Shown here: positions 12,967 to 25,454 of the stretch, piece after piece
How the letters are laid out: each line of letters starts with the position of its first letter
Position numbering within the stretch: position 1 is the first letter of the stretch
Source of the DNA: Silurus meridionalis
Lineage: Eukaryota; Chordata; Actinopteri; Siluriformes; Siluridae
DNA: 64,000 nucleotides
NCBI RefSeq assembly: GCF_014805685.1
Contig: NC_060885.1
Location: 8,988,632 to 9,052,631, forward strand
Direction: 5' to 3'
Notes under the pieces: model-generated
Databases searched by the model: none
Seen by the model: only the letters and a program-made list of their open reading frames with translations
Told to the model about the DNA's origin: nothing
Made by a program: the position numbers and the translations under genes

Positions 12967-13839
12967 TGTTTTTCACACTACTGCTGTGCAGACTCTCCTG
13001 TCCCACGACTCCAAATCGCAGGACTCTGTTCTCGGGGTATTTTTCCTGACTCCTATTTAAAGCCTCGATTAATTAAAACTTCACTCTCTCTTTTTATTAA
13101 ACATAATACATTATAGTAATAATACAATTTTTATCTACTCATAATTAAAAAGGAATGACTGATCGTTAATGTCCACCAATGGTCCATATGATGTAATAGG
13201 ATGTCCCATGCACACTGACCATAATCCATAATCCTGACCATAATCAAGTAACTAGATGAATGGATAAATGAAACATGGAAAATTTAATCCCATTTGACCA
13301 AGACCCTGGCCAAGGTATATTTAACTAACATTTGATTCAAGCTCATGAAGTTGCTGTCCTTGTCATCAGGGTCCTAGAAGTGTCATCAGTGAGGGGAGAA
13401 ATTCAAATGTAATCAGACCCTCATTATCCCTTCACCAAATCCAACCCAGTTCTAAATGTAAATGAAGGTTGCAGTATAGTACAACCGCCGGCAGAGGGAA
13501 TCAAAGTGCTTCTGATGAAACATTTCTGCTAGTATTTGTTTTTTCTGCATTTATAAAGCTCATATCACAACACCAGATTTTCTCAACCTGTTTTTTCATC
13601 TCTTTCTATTCCTGAGTATCTCTCTGGAGTCATTAATGTGGTCTGGATTCACACAGGTGAGTCAGAATTCAGTGAATGGTTGTATTTAGGTTATGATCTT
13701 TACTAAATTGTACTATTTACTATTTTATTTATTATTTATTGTACTAACATGTTTTTTCCTGACTATTAACTGTATAATTTTGCATTAATCCTGCACTGTC
13801 TTATATTTGCATTTTATGAAGACAACAAAAAAAAAATGT
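12967..13839. other. Unassigned repeat-like stretch and intergenic DNA
   Basis: 12970-13110 (CACGACTCCAAATCGCAGGA, then ACTCCTATTTAAAGCC) reads like part of a dispersed fish repeat, but I cannot name it. The remainder has no gene. CTGACCATAATC occurs twice near 13215-13245. Confidence 0.35.
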
Positions 13840-14200
13840 ACAGACATAAATGTGTAAAAATGTCCACAGATTCCAACTTCCCCATACAAGGCAATGACCA
13901 GAGGAAAAATCTCCAAATTTTTTAAGAATTATTTAGATAGCAAACAGTTGGCTTGAGTGTTATCTATCATGGAATCACCTAAATCTTATTGAACTGCTCT
14001 GACATGAACTGAATTGCAAAGGAATCTGATCAAAAGAAATTGATTGAGCTAATGAAAAGAACACTTTTGGAAAGTTTTACAAGAGGCATTGCAAGTGTTT
14101 TTGCTTGATGTTTGGAGAAACTCACTGTCCAGATGCCAAGAGTGTGGAAAGCTATTTTTTATAATAAGAGGGGATGAAAATAAAGTTTAACATTTGTAAA
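13840..14200 (+). mobile_element. Heavily decayed Tc1-like transposase remnant
   Basis: Scattered landmarks survive in the right order: AATCACCTAAATCTTATTGA (decayed S-P-D-L-N-P-I-E region), GGCATTGCAAGTG, and GATGCCAAGAGTGTGGAAAG (M-P-R-V-x-K-A). No frame is open. Older than the other copies. Confidence 0.45.
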
Positions 14201-15249
14201 GTTTTATATTTGTTTGGACAAAGTAAGCCTACTAAATTACCTAGATTGTTGCATATAAACTTAAAAATATGCATTTGTCACTCAAAATGATAGACTTGAA
14301 ATTTTTTAGCTATTATCGCTTGTAAGGTCCCATGTAGCTGTAATGTTGTGTTGCACTATGGGCCTGAGAAAACATTTTGATCTATGTATATGTTGAATGG
14401 AGGAATGACATAAACATAGTTAGCAATCAAATGTGTTAGCAATCTAATGCTTGCAATTAACATGGAGAGCAAGGATTCAGACAGTAGCACAGGCATTTGT
14501 GGTAGTTTAATGACTTAATTCAAATATAGCGACTTGATTTTGTTGCTTTTGCTTAGTGGCGCTTCTGTGCTGCTGTAGTGTCAGAATTTAGAGCTTGATT
14601 TTTGTAGTGTTTTAATGTTTTATTCTTTTTTGTGTTTTGATACTTGTTTCATAAATATTTTAATAGATGATTGAGTATTCACTGTGACGATGTAACTGGT
14701 GTTCGGAAGGTGGTTGGGAGTTATGGGTAAAGTGAAATAAAAAGTTTAATGTAGTCTGGAAAAACACTGCATTCTCTTCCATTACTGCTTTCTGTTCTAC
14801 CCCTACTTTTCCTGGCCGTTGCTTATGTCTGTTATTCAATTTTTGTGTGTCACATAATATACAAAAAAATAATAATAATAAAGTAATGAGACAAAGAAGC
14901 AATAGCATCACTTGTCATTTTTAACAAGCTACTGTCAATAAAGGCCTGTGTGTGTTACCAACATGTTTTATAAAATAAAGAAAGTTTAGAAAAAAATATT
15001 TGTTGATTTTCTTTTCACATTAACATAATAAATGTTTGGAAATCCAGTTTTGATCCTATTTCCTGGAAAAGATATTAAAACTTTACTTGTACACTTTATC
15101 AAACATGCTATTGATTTAAACATGAATATCATAAACTAACCTATTCCGTCATTTATTATAATTATTTAATCATGAAATGATTTAAATGAGACCATGAAAA
15201 TAAACGTTATTACTAGCATATTGCGAAAGAAAAAAAAAGTCAAGCAAAA
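14201..15249. other. AT-rich stretch, no gene seen
   Basis: AT-rich. A short AAT run lies at 14866-14881. A minus-strand ORF (14660-14911) has a hydrophobic leucine-rich start, but it is low-complexity and unsupported by codon pattern or neighbours. Confidence 0.5.
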
Positions 15250-15735
15250 TCTACTGTTTTTGTGGGCAGGGTTAATTTCATCCCCAAGCTGTCGAAAATA
15301 AACGCAAAAGCAAAGCTGCATTCAAATCTAGCACACCCTTACCATCAGCAGAAGGCTGCACTTTCAAATGGCAATGTCACTGCACTATAGAGTTAAAGCC
15401 ACCATGTCCACTTATAATGATTGATGCCCATTTTCAGGAAGTTATAGGGCTATGGAGAAAAATGTCAGCAATCCTGTCCGCGGAGGAGCTTTAATCTATT
15501 AAACACTTGACATTTGCTCCAGTGTTGGCTTTTAATAGTAGAGCTGGTGCATGTATGTATGTGCGTGTATGAGAGTGAGCTCCCCTGCATTTAATCCTTC
15601 AAAAAAGTGAAATGCTTTTGGCCAAACAAATGGCTGTGGAACTGATTTGATTGTGAATTGATCAAGCAGCAGCAGTAAATTGCTATGTGTTTTAAGGCAA
15701 TGCTTCTGTAATAAATGATTGTGTGCCTACAGCTT
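15250..15735. promoter_or_regulatory. Candidate conserved non-coding element containing paired-element copy 1
   Basis: About 480 bases of complex sequence in an AT-rich setting. It includes a PBX/HOX-type TGATTGAT at 15418-15425, CTGTCCGCGGAGGAGC near 15475, TTGATTGTGAATTGATCAAG near 15647, and the 50-bp element at 15491-15540 that recurs at 18576-18625. No coding frame. The texture resembles vertebrate developmental enhancers; function is inferred. Confidence 0.4.
15491..15540 (+). repeat. Paired 50-bp element, copy 1
   Basis: By eye it matches 18576-18625 at 45 of 50 positions without gaps, and all five differences are A/G changes. It contains TTAATCTATT, CACTTGACATTT and GGCTTTTAATAGTA. 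Confidence 0.85.
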
Positions 15736-17380
15736 TCATTCTTATTGGCTAGAAAGTGCTGTATAATTTTCTATAAAAGGAGGTCTGACGATACTGCAAG
15801 GCAAATTTTAGGTGCATATTATTGTGCTTGATTACTTTGTACTGTACTAATGAGACAAGGACTGGAAGCTCCTTGTGAACAGATTGTGTGGCTAATCGTT
15901 GATATGGCAAAGTTTTCTGTCAGCAGATGTGTATTTAGCACTTTTCCCCTCACTTTGGATCGATTTGGATTTGGAGCTGGAATGAACACTTTGCTTGAGT
16001 TATTTTTTTCTGTAACATAGACGACAAGAAGCTGCACTTTTACCTCATGATATATAAGAGAAATGTTTATATGCTGTATTGTCTTGAACTTATTTCATTG
16101 ATTAGAACAAGGCCAGAATCTTACTCAAAGTGGTACACTTCTAGAAGAAACGTTTTTATGATAATTCATTCATATAAGGATCTTCTTTTTCTTCTTGAAA
16201 CCCTTCTATATACTATCATAGAGTCAGAGTCAAATTTAACTCTATAACAACACTTCAAACATTATCTAATGATTTCCACTTGGTATGCTCTTTGCCTTTT
16301 TCGGTCTCCCACTTCTATCAAACTTCTGTGTCACTCACTTGGATTGTGAATCATGCAAGAGATTCTGAAATGTGATGCAAGAGGGAGGCAATGCATATAG
16401 GTTTTTTATTGTAAAAAAGGAACATATTGGAAATATCTGGAGGCCTGTGATTGCTATGGGTTTAAATTGGAAAGCTCACCTATCAAACAACAAGAGGACC
16501 TGTGCTGAATGCTGAACTTGTATCTAATGCTGAAAATAAGCTGAAAATAGTAAATTGGAGGGAAACTATATATAAAAATGCAAAATGAATGATCAAGCAC
16601 TTGTTTTCTCCACAGAAAAGAGAGTTCTTAAGAGTTATGATCTTGTGGAACCAAACCGAATCTTTACGCTTTCAATCTTTACTGTTTTAATAATTATTTA
16701 CAGTTTTTATGCCCTAAGAAAGTAGGAACAGAATAAAAATGTAGTAACACTGAGATGATTTCACAGCACAATATATAAAAATTAGCTATTGTCCATATTA
16801 TTATTAAAGATCATTTGTTGGGTGAACATTTCATGACCTATAGTTTCCTCAGTAACAACAGTGCTTCTGTCCACCTCTACTCTTGAAAGGTATAAAATTG
16901 TTTTTTCTTTCAGTGCAAACGTTCCTACGAGATTCTTTCCAATACCTTTTTTATGTTTTTTTGTTTTTTTATCAAGAAACTTTGGAAAGTTACATTCTGT
17001 CCATGGTCACCTAATTTGGATTTTAGATCTTGGAACTCTGACAGAAAACCTCTTATCAGTCTCCAGGCAATCACTTGAAGCCATTTAATAGCTAAACTTC
17101 CTGCAGCAAGGCTCGGCTGAGGAACAAAGGAGATCATAAAATATATAACGTGACCTGTGTTTTTACTGACATCCCATTAATACAAATGAAACAGAGGGAT
17201 GATATTGAACATTCAAGTTCATGCTATGATATAGGTTACATTGTTTTTTTTTCTCTGTGGCTAAATGCATTTCATTTAATAGAAATACTGTCTATTTAAA
17301 TTCTCAGAACTAAAACAAAATGAAAACTTATTGTGCTGCATGTTCATTTATGGGCTCAGGCAGCTTTTAAATTATATATA
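15736..17380. other. Intergenic, no gene seen
   Basis: AT-rich with scattered complex patches (15840-16000, 16270-16400 and 16980-17130). Overlapping ORFs at 16861-17137 run on both strands without any recognisable domain. Confidence 0.5.
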
Positions 17381-17661
17381 CAGTGGTACCCTGCTTATCA
17401 ATCGGCTCAGACATCGAACTTTTCGCTTAGCGAACAGTTTTCCGACCGAAATTTGCGCCCGCTGAACGACCAAATGCCCGCTTATCGACCTTTTTTTTAC
17501 CCCGACCCACGTGGAGCGAGGGAAAGGATCTTCCCAGTCTCGCCTCAGCCTTCGTGGAGAGAGCATCTATCGTAAATGAAACTTCGGTTTGTGAACAATA
17601 AAGTGTTATTTAGCGGTCAATATAATTTAGTGCGTGTATATATACCACCAATATACCACTG
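17381..17661. mobile_element. 281-bp pogo/Tigger-like MITE
   Basis: Ends CAGTGGTA (17381-17388) and TACCACTG (17654-17661) are inverted, and each is flanked by TA, as expected of a Tc1/mariner-superfamily target duplication. The inside is CpG-rich (ATCGGCTCAGACATCG, AGCGAACAGTTTTCCGACCG) against an AT-rich background, which suggests a younger or unmethylated-origin insert. There is no transposase, so it would be non-autonomous. ORFs crossing it on both strands are incidental. Confidence 0.7.
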
Positions 17662-18530
17662 TATATTGATATCAGTAGGTTTTTAAAATGTTAGATTTTT
17701 GTATATTATTAAATATTTCCCAGTAGTTTCAGAATTGAAGCATGACAGTAACAAAGTATTTTTAATTTATTAACATGCTTGAGTACATTTTTATCAGTAA
17801 TTTATAATTACTTCTAAAAAAACTTTTACTTCATTTCAGAGCAGCTAAAAAGAAAGTAAAATTTGAGAATAGAGTACAACTGTGAATTCTAACTAATTCT
17901 AACTTACAAGACTAATAAAGTTCTTTGATGAAGTCACTATCAATTATGTATTTATGGAATAAATATGCAGAAAGGGCTTTAATTAAAATCCAAGTTTAAA
18001 GAAAAACATTTCTACAAAGTCGAATTGCATCAATAAGAAATAAGTGTAATTTTTGATTACAGGAATGAGTACAAAGCTGAAACACAATGAGCTATGGCAC
18101 CATTTGATGTTGTGGAACTTCATTAAACATGCTATTTATCCTGTTTTCTTGCATTTCTCTTATCACTTGCATGTTAAACAATTATTCCCTCACCATAACT
18201 CTTTTTTCTATCTTAATGTTAATAAGACATAAAACATGCATTACTGATTAATAGATATATAATGTAACTGTTACAAAACACTGGGACTTGAAACCTCTAA
18301 ATAAACTCTAAAATGCTAAAATAATCTCAATGTACAAAAGTTTACCCCTGCAATACCTTTAGTTCACTGTAATAGGAAAATGGTGGCCAGATTCTACAAG
18401 ACTAACTTTGTAGTAAATTGTAATTGTTTTTCAAAAGTAAACAAAGCTGGATTTCACGTCTGCATTTTCCATTATGACTGCTTGATATTCAAATAGTCCA
18501 TATCCTTTTTAAGATGATGCCGCTCTTTCT
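17662..18530. other. AT-rich stretch, no gene seen
   Basis: Plain AT-rich DNA, with no ORF or repeat family recognised. Confidence 0.55.
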
Positions 18531-18575
18531 CAGCCTGCAGTAAATAAGGCCAGCAATTTGGTGTGTCTAAGGGCC

Positions 18576-18625
18576 TTAATCTATTGAGCACTTGACATTT
18601 ACTCCAATATTGGCTTTTAATAGTA
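18576..18625 (+). repeat. Paired 50-bp element, copy 2
   Basis: Matches 15491-15540 at 45 of 50 positions. Flanking similarity fades within a few bases on the left. On the right there is only a weak echo (TATGTGCGTG). Confidence 0.85.
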
Positions 18626-18789
18626 CAGCAGATATGTGCGTGATACCCCTTCATAATTCTTTTGGGAGAGTGAAAATCTTTCCATCTAGCCCTGAGGATC
18701 CAAAAGATTTAACCACAATGTGTGTGTGATAGGCCTTGGTCATATGCACCATTATTAAAAAAAAAAAAAAAATGAAATAAATAAGCAAC

Positions 18790-18895
18790 AGCAAATTAAT
18801 GACGTATAATATGATTTAATTTAAGCCCGTATTAATTATGTGTTATACGTTTTAATTTAAGGCCGTATTAATTACGTATTATACGTAAACCTTGA
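18790..18895. repeat. Short tandem/palindromic AT-rich repeat with CpG-containing units
   Basis: A unit of about 38 bases (TTTAATTTAAGCCCGTATTA then ATTATGTGTTATACG) is repeated with few changes, preceded by a partial third unit. Within it TACGTATTATACGTA is almost self-complementary. Confidence 0.7.
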
Positions 18896-19040
18896 TTTAA
18901 ATATTAATCACATAAACCCTTTTCTGAGGATGGTGTCAATGTCCTTGTAACATAGACATTGTCTATCAGCTTGCTTATGCAGTGGGATGTTTCTCTTTGG
19001 CATTTATATAAATCAGAATAAAATAACAAAAAGAATTCAA

Positions 19041-19612
19041 ATCAAGCCAAGTTAAGTTTATTTCTATAGCGCTTTTCACAACAGACATTGTCTCAAAGCA
19101 GCTTTACAGAATTTTAAGAGTTAAGGTGAATGGTGTGTATTTATCCCTGATGAGCAGCCGTGGCGACTGTGGCAAGGAAAAACTCCCTTAAATGTTATGA
19201 GGAAGAAACCTTGAGAGGAACCAGACTCAAAAGGGAAACCCATCCACATTTGGTTGACATCAAGAGTGTGATTATAGTCTTTAAACAATACAGAACACTG
19301 GAGAGTGAGAACTAACATGAGCACTGGAATGTGTGATTATGAGTAATGTCCTTTCTACAGTCTTTTACAGTCATTTGTGGTTATAAAACTAGGAGCTACT
19401 GAGCAACTCATAAAATAGCTCAACATTTGCGATCATCACAGATCCAACACCAGCTTCTCCATGCCAAAGCCTTTAAACACTCAAGGAGGTCCAGTGTCCA
19501 AACTCCACATGAAGTGGGATCCAATTGGCGCTGGTTCCTCTCTAGATGGTTCGGGATGTTTGCGGGGTCGGCATCTACTTCTTCAAAGGTGCACAATCTT
19601 CATGAGGTGGGA
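19041..19612 (-). mobile_element. L2-type LINE 3' UTR fragment
   Basis: It is the reverse complement of the 3' UTR at 49020-49830: AAGTTTATTTCTATAGCGCT, AAAGCAGCTTTACAG, CTGATGAGCAGCCG, GGAGCTACTGAGCAACTCAT. The low-coordinate end (CAAGTCAAGCC-like, by comparison AAATCAAGCCAAG) is the 3' terminus. No coding part is left, so the copy is 5'-truncated. It lacks the 171-bp insert of the 49-kb copy. Confidence 0.8.
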
Positions 19613-20254
19613 TAAGTAGAGTAAAACACTTCTGTAGATGAGGTTATAGACAGAAGAATCTAATTATTTTTAACATAATCCAGCTGTTGATTATTGTCCT
19701 GTAACAACATACATATTTTGTGTTTGATTTCCTGTTATTACACCTGAAGTGATTAAAATAACCTGGATTCACTGCAGAGTGGTACTGAAACATCAGAAAT
19801 AATGTTTGCAAAATAGTATATTTTGTTTGTTCAGCCTAGAAAATGATTCACTCATGACAGACAAGACTGTTGTGCTGGCATCAATGCAAATGGAAACAGG
19901 CCCCAGTGAGTAAAACTATAACCAACATAGCAGTCATCCGCAAGAAACACAAAACAGCTGAAACTGTGACCGAACAAAAGCTTTATGATTTATTGAGACA
20001 TTTGGGTATTGAGTAGCCATTCAAAATATTGGCATCCAGACTAAGGAAAAGCATAATGCACAAAGTTTCCATCATAGGTGCCTTGTGTCATATGTATAAA
20101 ATTGGCTGGGTTTTAATTTCAAAAGAATGACTGACAGGCTTTCAAGTTTTATTGTTGTTATGTCTGTCTAAGGCCTATGTAAAATTATAAGAAAGGCTTT
20201 CATATATAAAGTAATTTTTCTTTTTCTTCACTTCTAAGGAACTTGGGGTTAGAG
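19613..20254. other. Intergenic, no gene seen
   Basis: Non-repetitive, AT-moderate sequence with no recognisable coding region. Confidence 0.5.
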
Positions 20255-20440
20255 CACACAGTTGGCTACACTTAAATGTGTGACATTTGGCAGACGCCCA
20301 GAACGACTTGTGTTTATCTCTTTTATACAACTGAGGGTTGAGGGTCTGGCTTAGGACCCAGTAGTGGAAGCTTGGGATTTGAACTCATGATCTTCCAATC
20401 AGAAGCTGAACATTTTTACCACTGAGCTATCACTTCCCCT
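20255..20440 (-). mobile_element. tRNA-headed SINE with L2-type tail
   Basis: On the minus strand it starts with a decayed tRNA-like head (GATAGCTCAGTGGTAAAAA as A-box, GAGTTCAAATCCCAAGC as B-box). It ends with AAGTCGTTCTGGGCGTCTGC, like the L2 tail at 24590-24620. This is a decayed pol III retroposon, not a functional tRNA. Confidence 0.65.
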
Positions 20441-21267
20441 TGCATTGTGATGTACTCCCCAGAGTAAAAATGGGTATGGCAGCCCAAAGCCTTGCCGATG
20501 GAGCCACTAGCTCCTCAATAATGATGTATTACTGGAAGGCTAGATGGTCTCGACTGTACTGTATAACAGTATATTCAGTGAAAATATGCAAAAATGCACA
20601 AATAAGCAAAAAATCTTGTCTAAGAAAATGGCAGAGATTATATTACAATTTAAATGTCATAGTTATTCGACAACATTTAATGTGAGTATTAACCCTATTA
20701 TGTTGTTCCACAGTAAATAGTAAATTGGGCAAAAAATTCTAAAAGCCGGTTTAACGGATAAGTCCAAGTCAAAATTGGAAAATAAAAATGTTCTCAGTTC
20801 TAGCTGGCTGGTTTGCCTGGCTCACTGCCAGTGGTGTTTTTGGCTGTACACGGCTGCTAGCCTGACATGAACGCCAACACTCAATATTCTGACCGAGATG
20901 TCAAGATAGAGGCAGAGAAAGCAAGAGCGGTTTCTTTGTGAAGCGTGTAAGGAGTTCTCAGGATTTGATCCTGCTTGAGGCAAGCTGTTTTCCTTTCTTC
21001 TGCATTTGGCAGAAGCTAATCTTAATAAATTCCACACATTTCACATTTGATTATACACATATAAGCCCTAATAGAGAACCATTAGGCAGAACTCATTCTG
21101 CCCTATGCACACTATCATTATGTCTATTAGTGGGAGGGACAGCAAACAGCCGTTTTTTTTCTAGTTCAGTAAAAGTTTGCACGTTCCACTGGAGATCTGG
21201 ATTTTACTTAACTGTTTGTAACAGTAAAAGCAAGAAATAATAACATCAAGAGAGAACTGAAATGATC
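20441..21267. other. Intergenic, no gene seen
   Basis: Moderately complex. The ORF at 20938-21240 (100 codons) has no recognisable domain and overlaps a minus-strand ORF. I regard both as chance. Confidence 0.45.
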
Positions 21268-21568
21268 AAAAAATAACTCAACATACAGCCATTATTGTTA
21301 AAATATCTGCTGTACATAGTTTACCTATGCAAATCCGATCAGTCAAAACTGTGTAGAAGGTGTCAATATTGGCATGGAATTCACCAAAACTGCACAGGTT
21401 GTTGCTGGGATACACTCCACCATAATGACATAATGGAGCTGCTGGATGTTAGACACTTGGCACTTCTCCACCTTCTGCTTGAGGATGCCCCACAGGTGCT
21501 CATTGGGGTTCTATATACTCAAATGATTGAAGAAATGTAAACGGAGTACTCACTTTTGTAAGATACTG
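21268..21568 (-). mobile_element. Internally deleted Tc1-like element (MITE-like)
   Basis: Right end GAGTACTCACTTTTGTAAG then ATACTG, followed by TA. Internal TTGTTGCTGGGATACACTCC and GCCCCACAGGTGCTCATTGG are antisense to the transposase, as in 12462-12966. Most of the gene and the left end are gone. Confidence 0.7.
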
Positions 21569-21733
21569 TAAATCTCTAAATCCATGCATAATGCATACAC
21601 AGAGTTGGCTTGGCAAACCTGTCCAATATTGCTATGGCTGAATTCTGCCGAAATGAACACCAATAATAATGAAAAAATTTGTTTTCTGCAAAGGTTTTAT
21701 AGTATATTTACATCACAACTTTACAAAAATATT

Positions 21734-22794
<1,061 letters not shown>

Positions 22795-23849
22795 CAGTGC
22801 CATCCACTAATACTGCCATTTTGGTAAATTTAAGGAAAAAATTTTGTCTTTTGTTAAAATCATTTACAAATATAGTCAGCTCTGATGGATAGCAAACAAA
22901 TGTAATCAAATGAAAACATTTTTTAATTTTTAATTTGTGAAACATGTGTGGCACCTCATTCATTCATATTGGTAAAATATTTTTTAAGTATTTTTTTTCA
23001 CTAATATTTCATTTTTACTTATTACCTGGGTGACCAGGAACAGGATATTGTTCAACCAGGGCTCCATATTTCACAGGGGTAACATATAGCCAAATTCCTT
23101 GTCATTTATCAAAGTGTGTAAAAAGTAATGTTGCTTTTATCTGTGACAAAAGGTGCTGAACTTGTAGCTATAAGATCTGGCAAAAGCATTGAAAATGTTC
23201 ATCATATATTAAGAAGTTGAACAGTACTGAAAATCTAATGTATTAACCTAAAAGAAGTCTATGTATGTCTATATTGACTCAATGTACTAAAAAGAGGATG
23301 GGTTTGCTATAGCTTGCCAGGCACAACTGTAACTTCAAATGCGATTAGGTTCTATTGTTAGATGAAACCAAAATAGAGCTTTTTTGTCAATAAACACTAG
23401 TGGTGGGTTTAATTCAAAGCAGAGAGGTAGCCGTATTAAAAAGTACCTCAAATATGGTGGTGGCTTTTTAATGTTTTTGGGGCTGTTGTGCTGTCAGAGG
23501 ACTTGGACATTTTGACGGCATCATAGGCTCTCAAATATCAACGGGTATTAAATAAACACCTGACTGCCTGAACAAGAATCCAAAACAAACTTTGAAATTG
23601 ACCTCAAAAATGGTTTACTGACCACAAAATCAAGGTCCTACCATGGCCTTTTCAGTCTCCTGACTTGAACCCTATAGAAAAGCTATAGGCTGAACTGAAG
23701 AGAAGAGTCCACCAGCATGGACCTTGGCATTAATAAGATTTATATCCATTATCTTGGAAATGTAAAATAGATCAAAAGGTTAAACAATAAACAAATCAGT
23801 CTTCTTAGCTCATATTTTCCAAGGGTGTCAATATTAGTGGAAGGCACTG
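22795..23849 (+). mobile_element. Near full-length Tc1-like element, decayed
   Basis: Left end CAGTGCCATCCACTAATACT and right end TATTAGTGGAAGGCACTG are inverted and each is flanked by TA. The plus strand carries transposase landmarks: AGATGAAACCAAAATAGAGC (D-E-T-K region), then GTGGTGGCTTTTTAATG, then TTTTCAGTCTCCTGACTTGA (S-P-D-L-N-P-I-E-K). Stops and frameshifts run throughout. At 1,055 bp it is much less truncated than the other Tc1 copies. Confidence 0.8.
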
Positions 23850-24109
23850 TAGATATTTACGTTCTATTTAGCATTATGACCAGCCTTTACTGAGCAAGTG
23901 TATTTTCCAGTTTGTGACCAGATAATGCCACTGTACTTTACTGCATTTCTCAACAACCTCACCAGCTCTTGTAACATGACTGTTAGCACTTGTATCACCT
24001 TGCACCTCAGAGTTTATATTATGTTGTATATTATACAACAGTATATATTATTATAGTTTTTATATACATTATAATATATAATATATACATTATAGTTTAT
24101 ATTATATAA

Positions 24110-24652
24110 AATGCAGCTGTACGACTTGTGTTCAATCAGCACAAGTTCTCCCACATCACCCCACTGCTGCGCTCCCTTCACTGGCTTCCAGTAGCTGCAC
24201 GTATCAGATTCAAAACACTGCTGCTTGCCTACAAGGCCAAAAATGGACCAGCATCATCTTACCTCAGAGACCTCATCACATCTCGCACTGCACCACACTG
24301 TCTGAGATCTTCCGTCTCTGCTTGACTGGTACCGCCTTCTCTCAGAATGAGAGGTAAGTATACTTCAAGGCTCTTCTCTGTTCTGGCACCGAGGTGGTGG
24401 AATGAACTTCCCCTAGATGTCCGTACAGCAGAGTCCCTGATTATCTTTAAGCTACGATTAAAGACTTACCTCTTCCTAAAACACTTAAATTAGCACTATC
24501 CAAGTTTGCTTTGTAGAATTCAAGAGTTTATTATATAAGAGTATATTATTTATATTAAGTTTGTAATATTGCATACCAACGTATGCACTTTTGTACGTCG
24601 CTCTGGATAAGGGCGTCTGCTAAATGCCGCAAATATATATGTAATGTAAATG
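24110..24652 (+). mobile_element. L2-type LINE, reverse-transcriptase C-terminal fragment and 3' tail
   Basis: An open frame (24128-24325) gives HITPLLRSLHWLPVAARIR and FKTLLLAYKAKNG, typical of the region after the L2/CR1 reverse transcriptase. Further C-terminal coding (RWWNELPLDVRTAESL-like) follows out of frame. The end GTCGCTCTGGATAAGGGCGT then CTGCTAAATG is the L2 3' tail shared with fish SINEs. The 5' part is missing, as is usual for LINEs. Confidence 0.85.
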
Positions 24653-25407
24653 TTTTTTTGTTCATGGTTGTCGTGGTTCAGGTTTCTGGTTACGGATCTT
24701 GTCCTTGTTTTTTCCCCTACGTTTTAGGTGAGGTTTTCTTATTTTGTGACCTATTACATGACACATAGCAAACATTATCTTAGGTCTGAGCTCTTTACCT
24801 TTTAATTGCATCTTCAAAGTCATCAGTTCATCCTCATAATTAAGTAATGATCTAGAACATACAAATCTAGAACACAAATTCTCTGTTTCTTGGCCACTGA
24901 GTTGTTTATCTCACTGTGGGGAGGCTACATGTTGTTCTCTTTAGAGTTTATAAACATATAATCAATAATACATTTCTGCAATATTAAATCTGCAAGAAAA
25001 AAGTGACAGAAATGGAAAGTCTGTTTGCTTGACTAGCTAATATCTAAACTATTTAACCATCAACCACCATCATGAATAAAGTTGTTATCCCCTGCATTAC
25101 CCATTATGCTCTAAGATGATATATATGTTGAAGATTTCAGTGATTTTTCTGCATTTACTTATACCCTGAGTGGAGCCCGAATGCAAAAGCAGGTGTGAGC
25201 TCATGCATTTAAAATCTCCTTACAGCAGGGGGCATCATGGTTCTTTGGTATGTGGTGGATAACAAGTCTTTGGATTTATGTTTATAACAGCTACTTAGAT
25301 GGAATCTATTTTGTTTTGATTATTTAATCATACTTAATCTAAGGAAAGTTTCATTAAAAATGACAATGTTTATCTAGCCCTCGTCCATCTTCCATATTCT
25401 CCTTGTT

Positions 25408-25454
<47 letters not shown>

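Noticed and set aside
20341..20440. tRNA-like A/B boxes as a functional tRNA gene
   Set aside because: Decayed boxes, no cloverleaf that I can fold, and a LINE-type tail show that it is a SINE.
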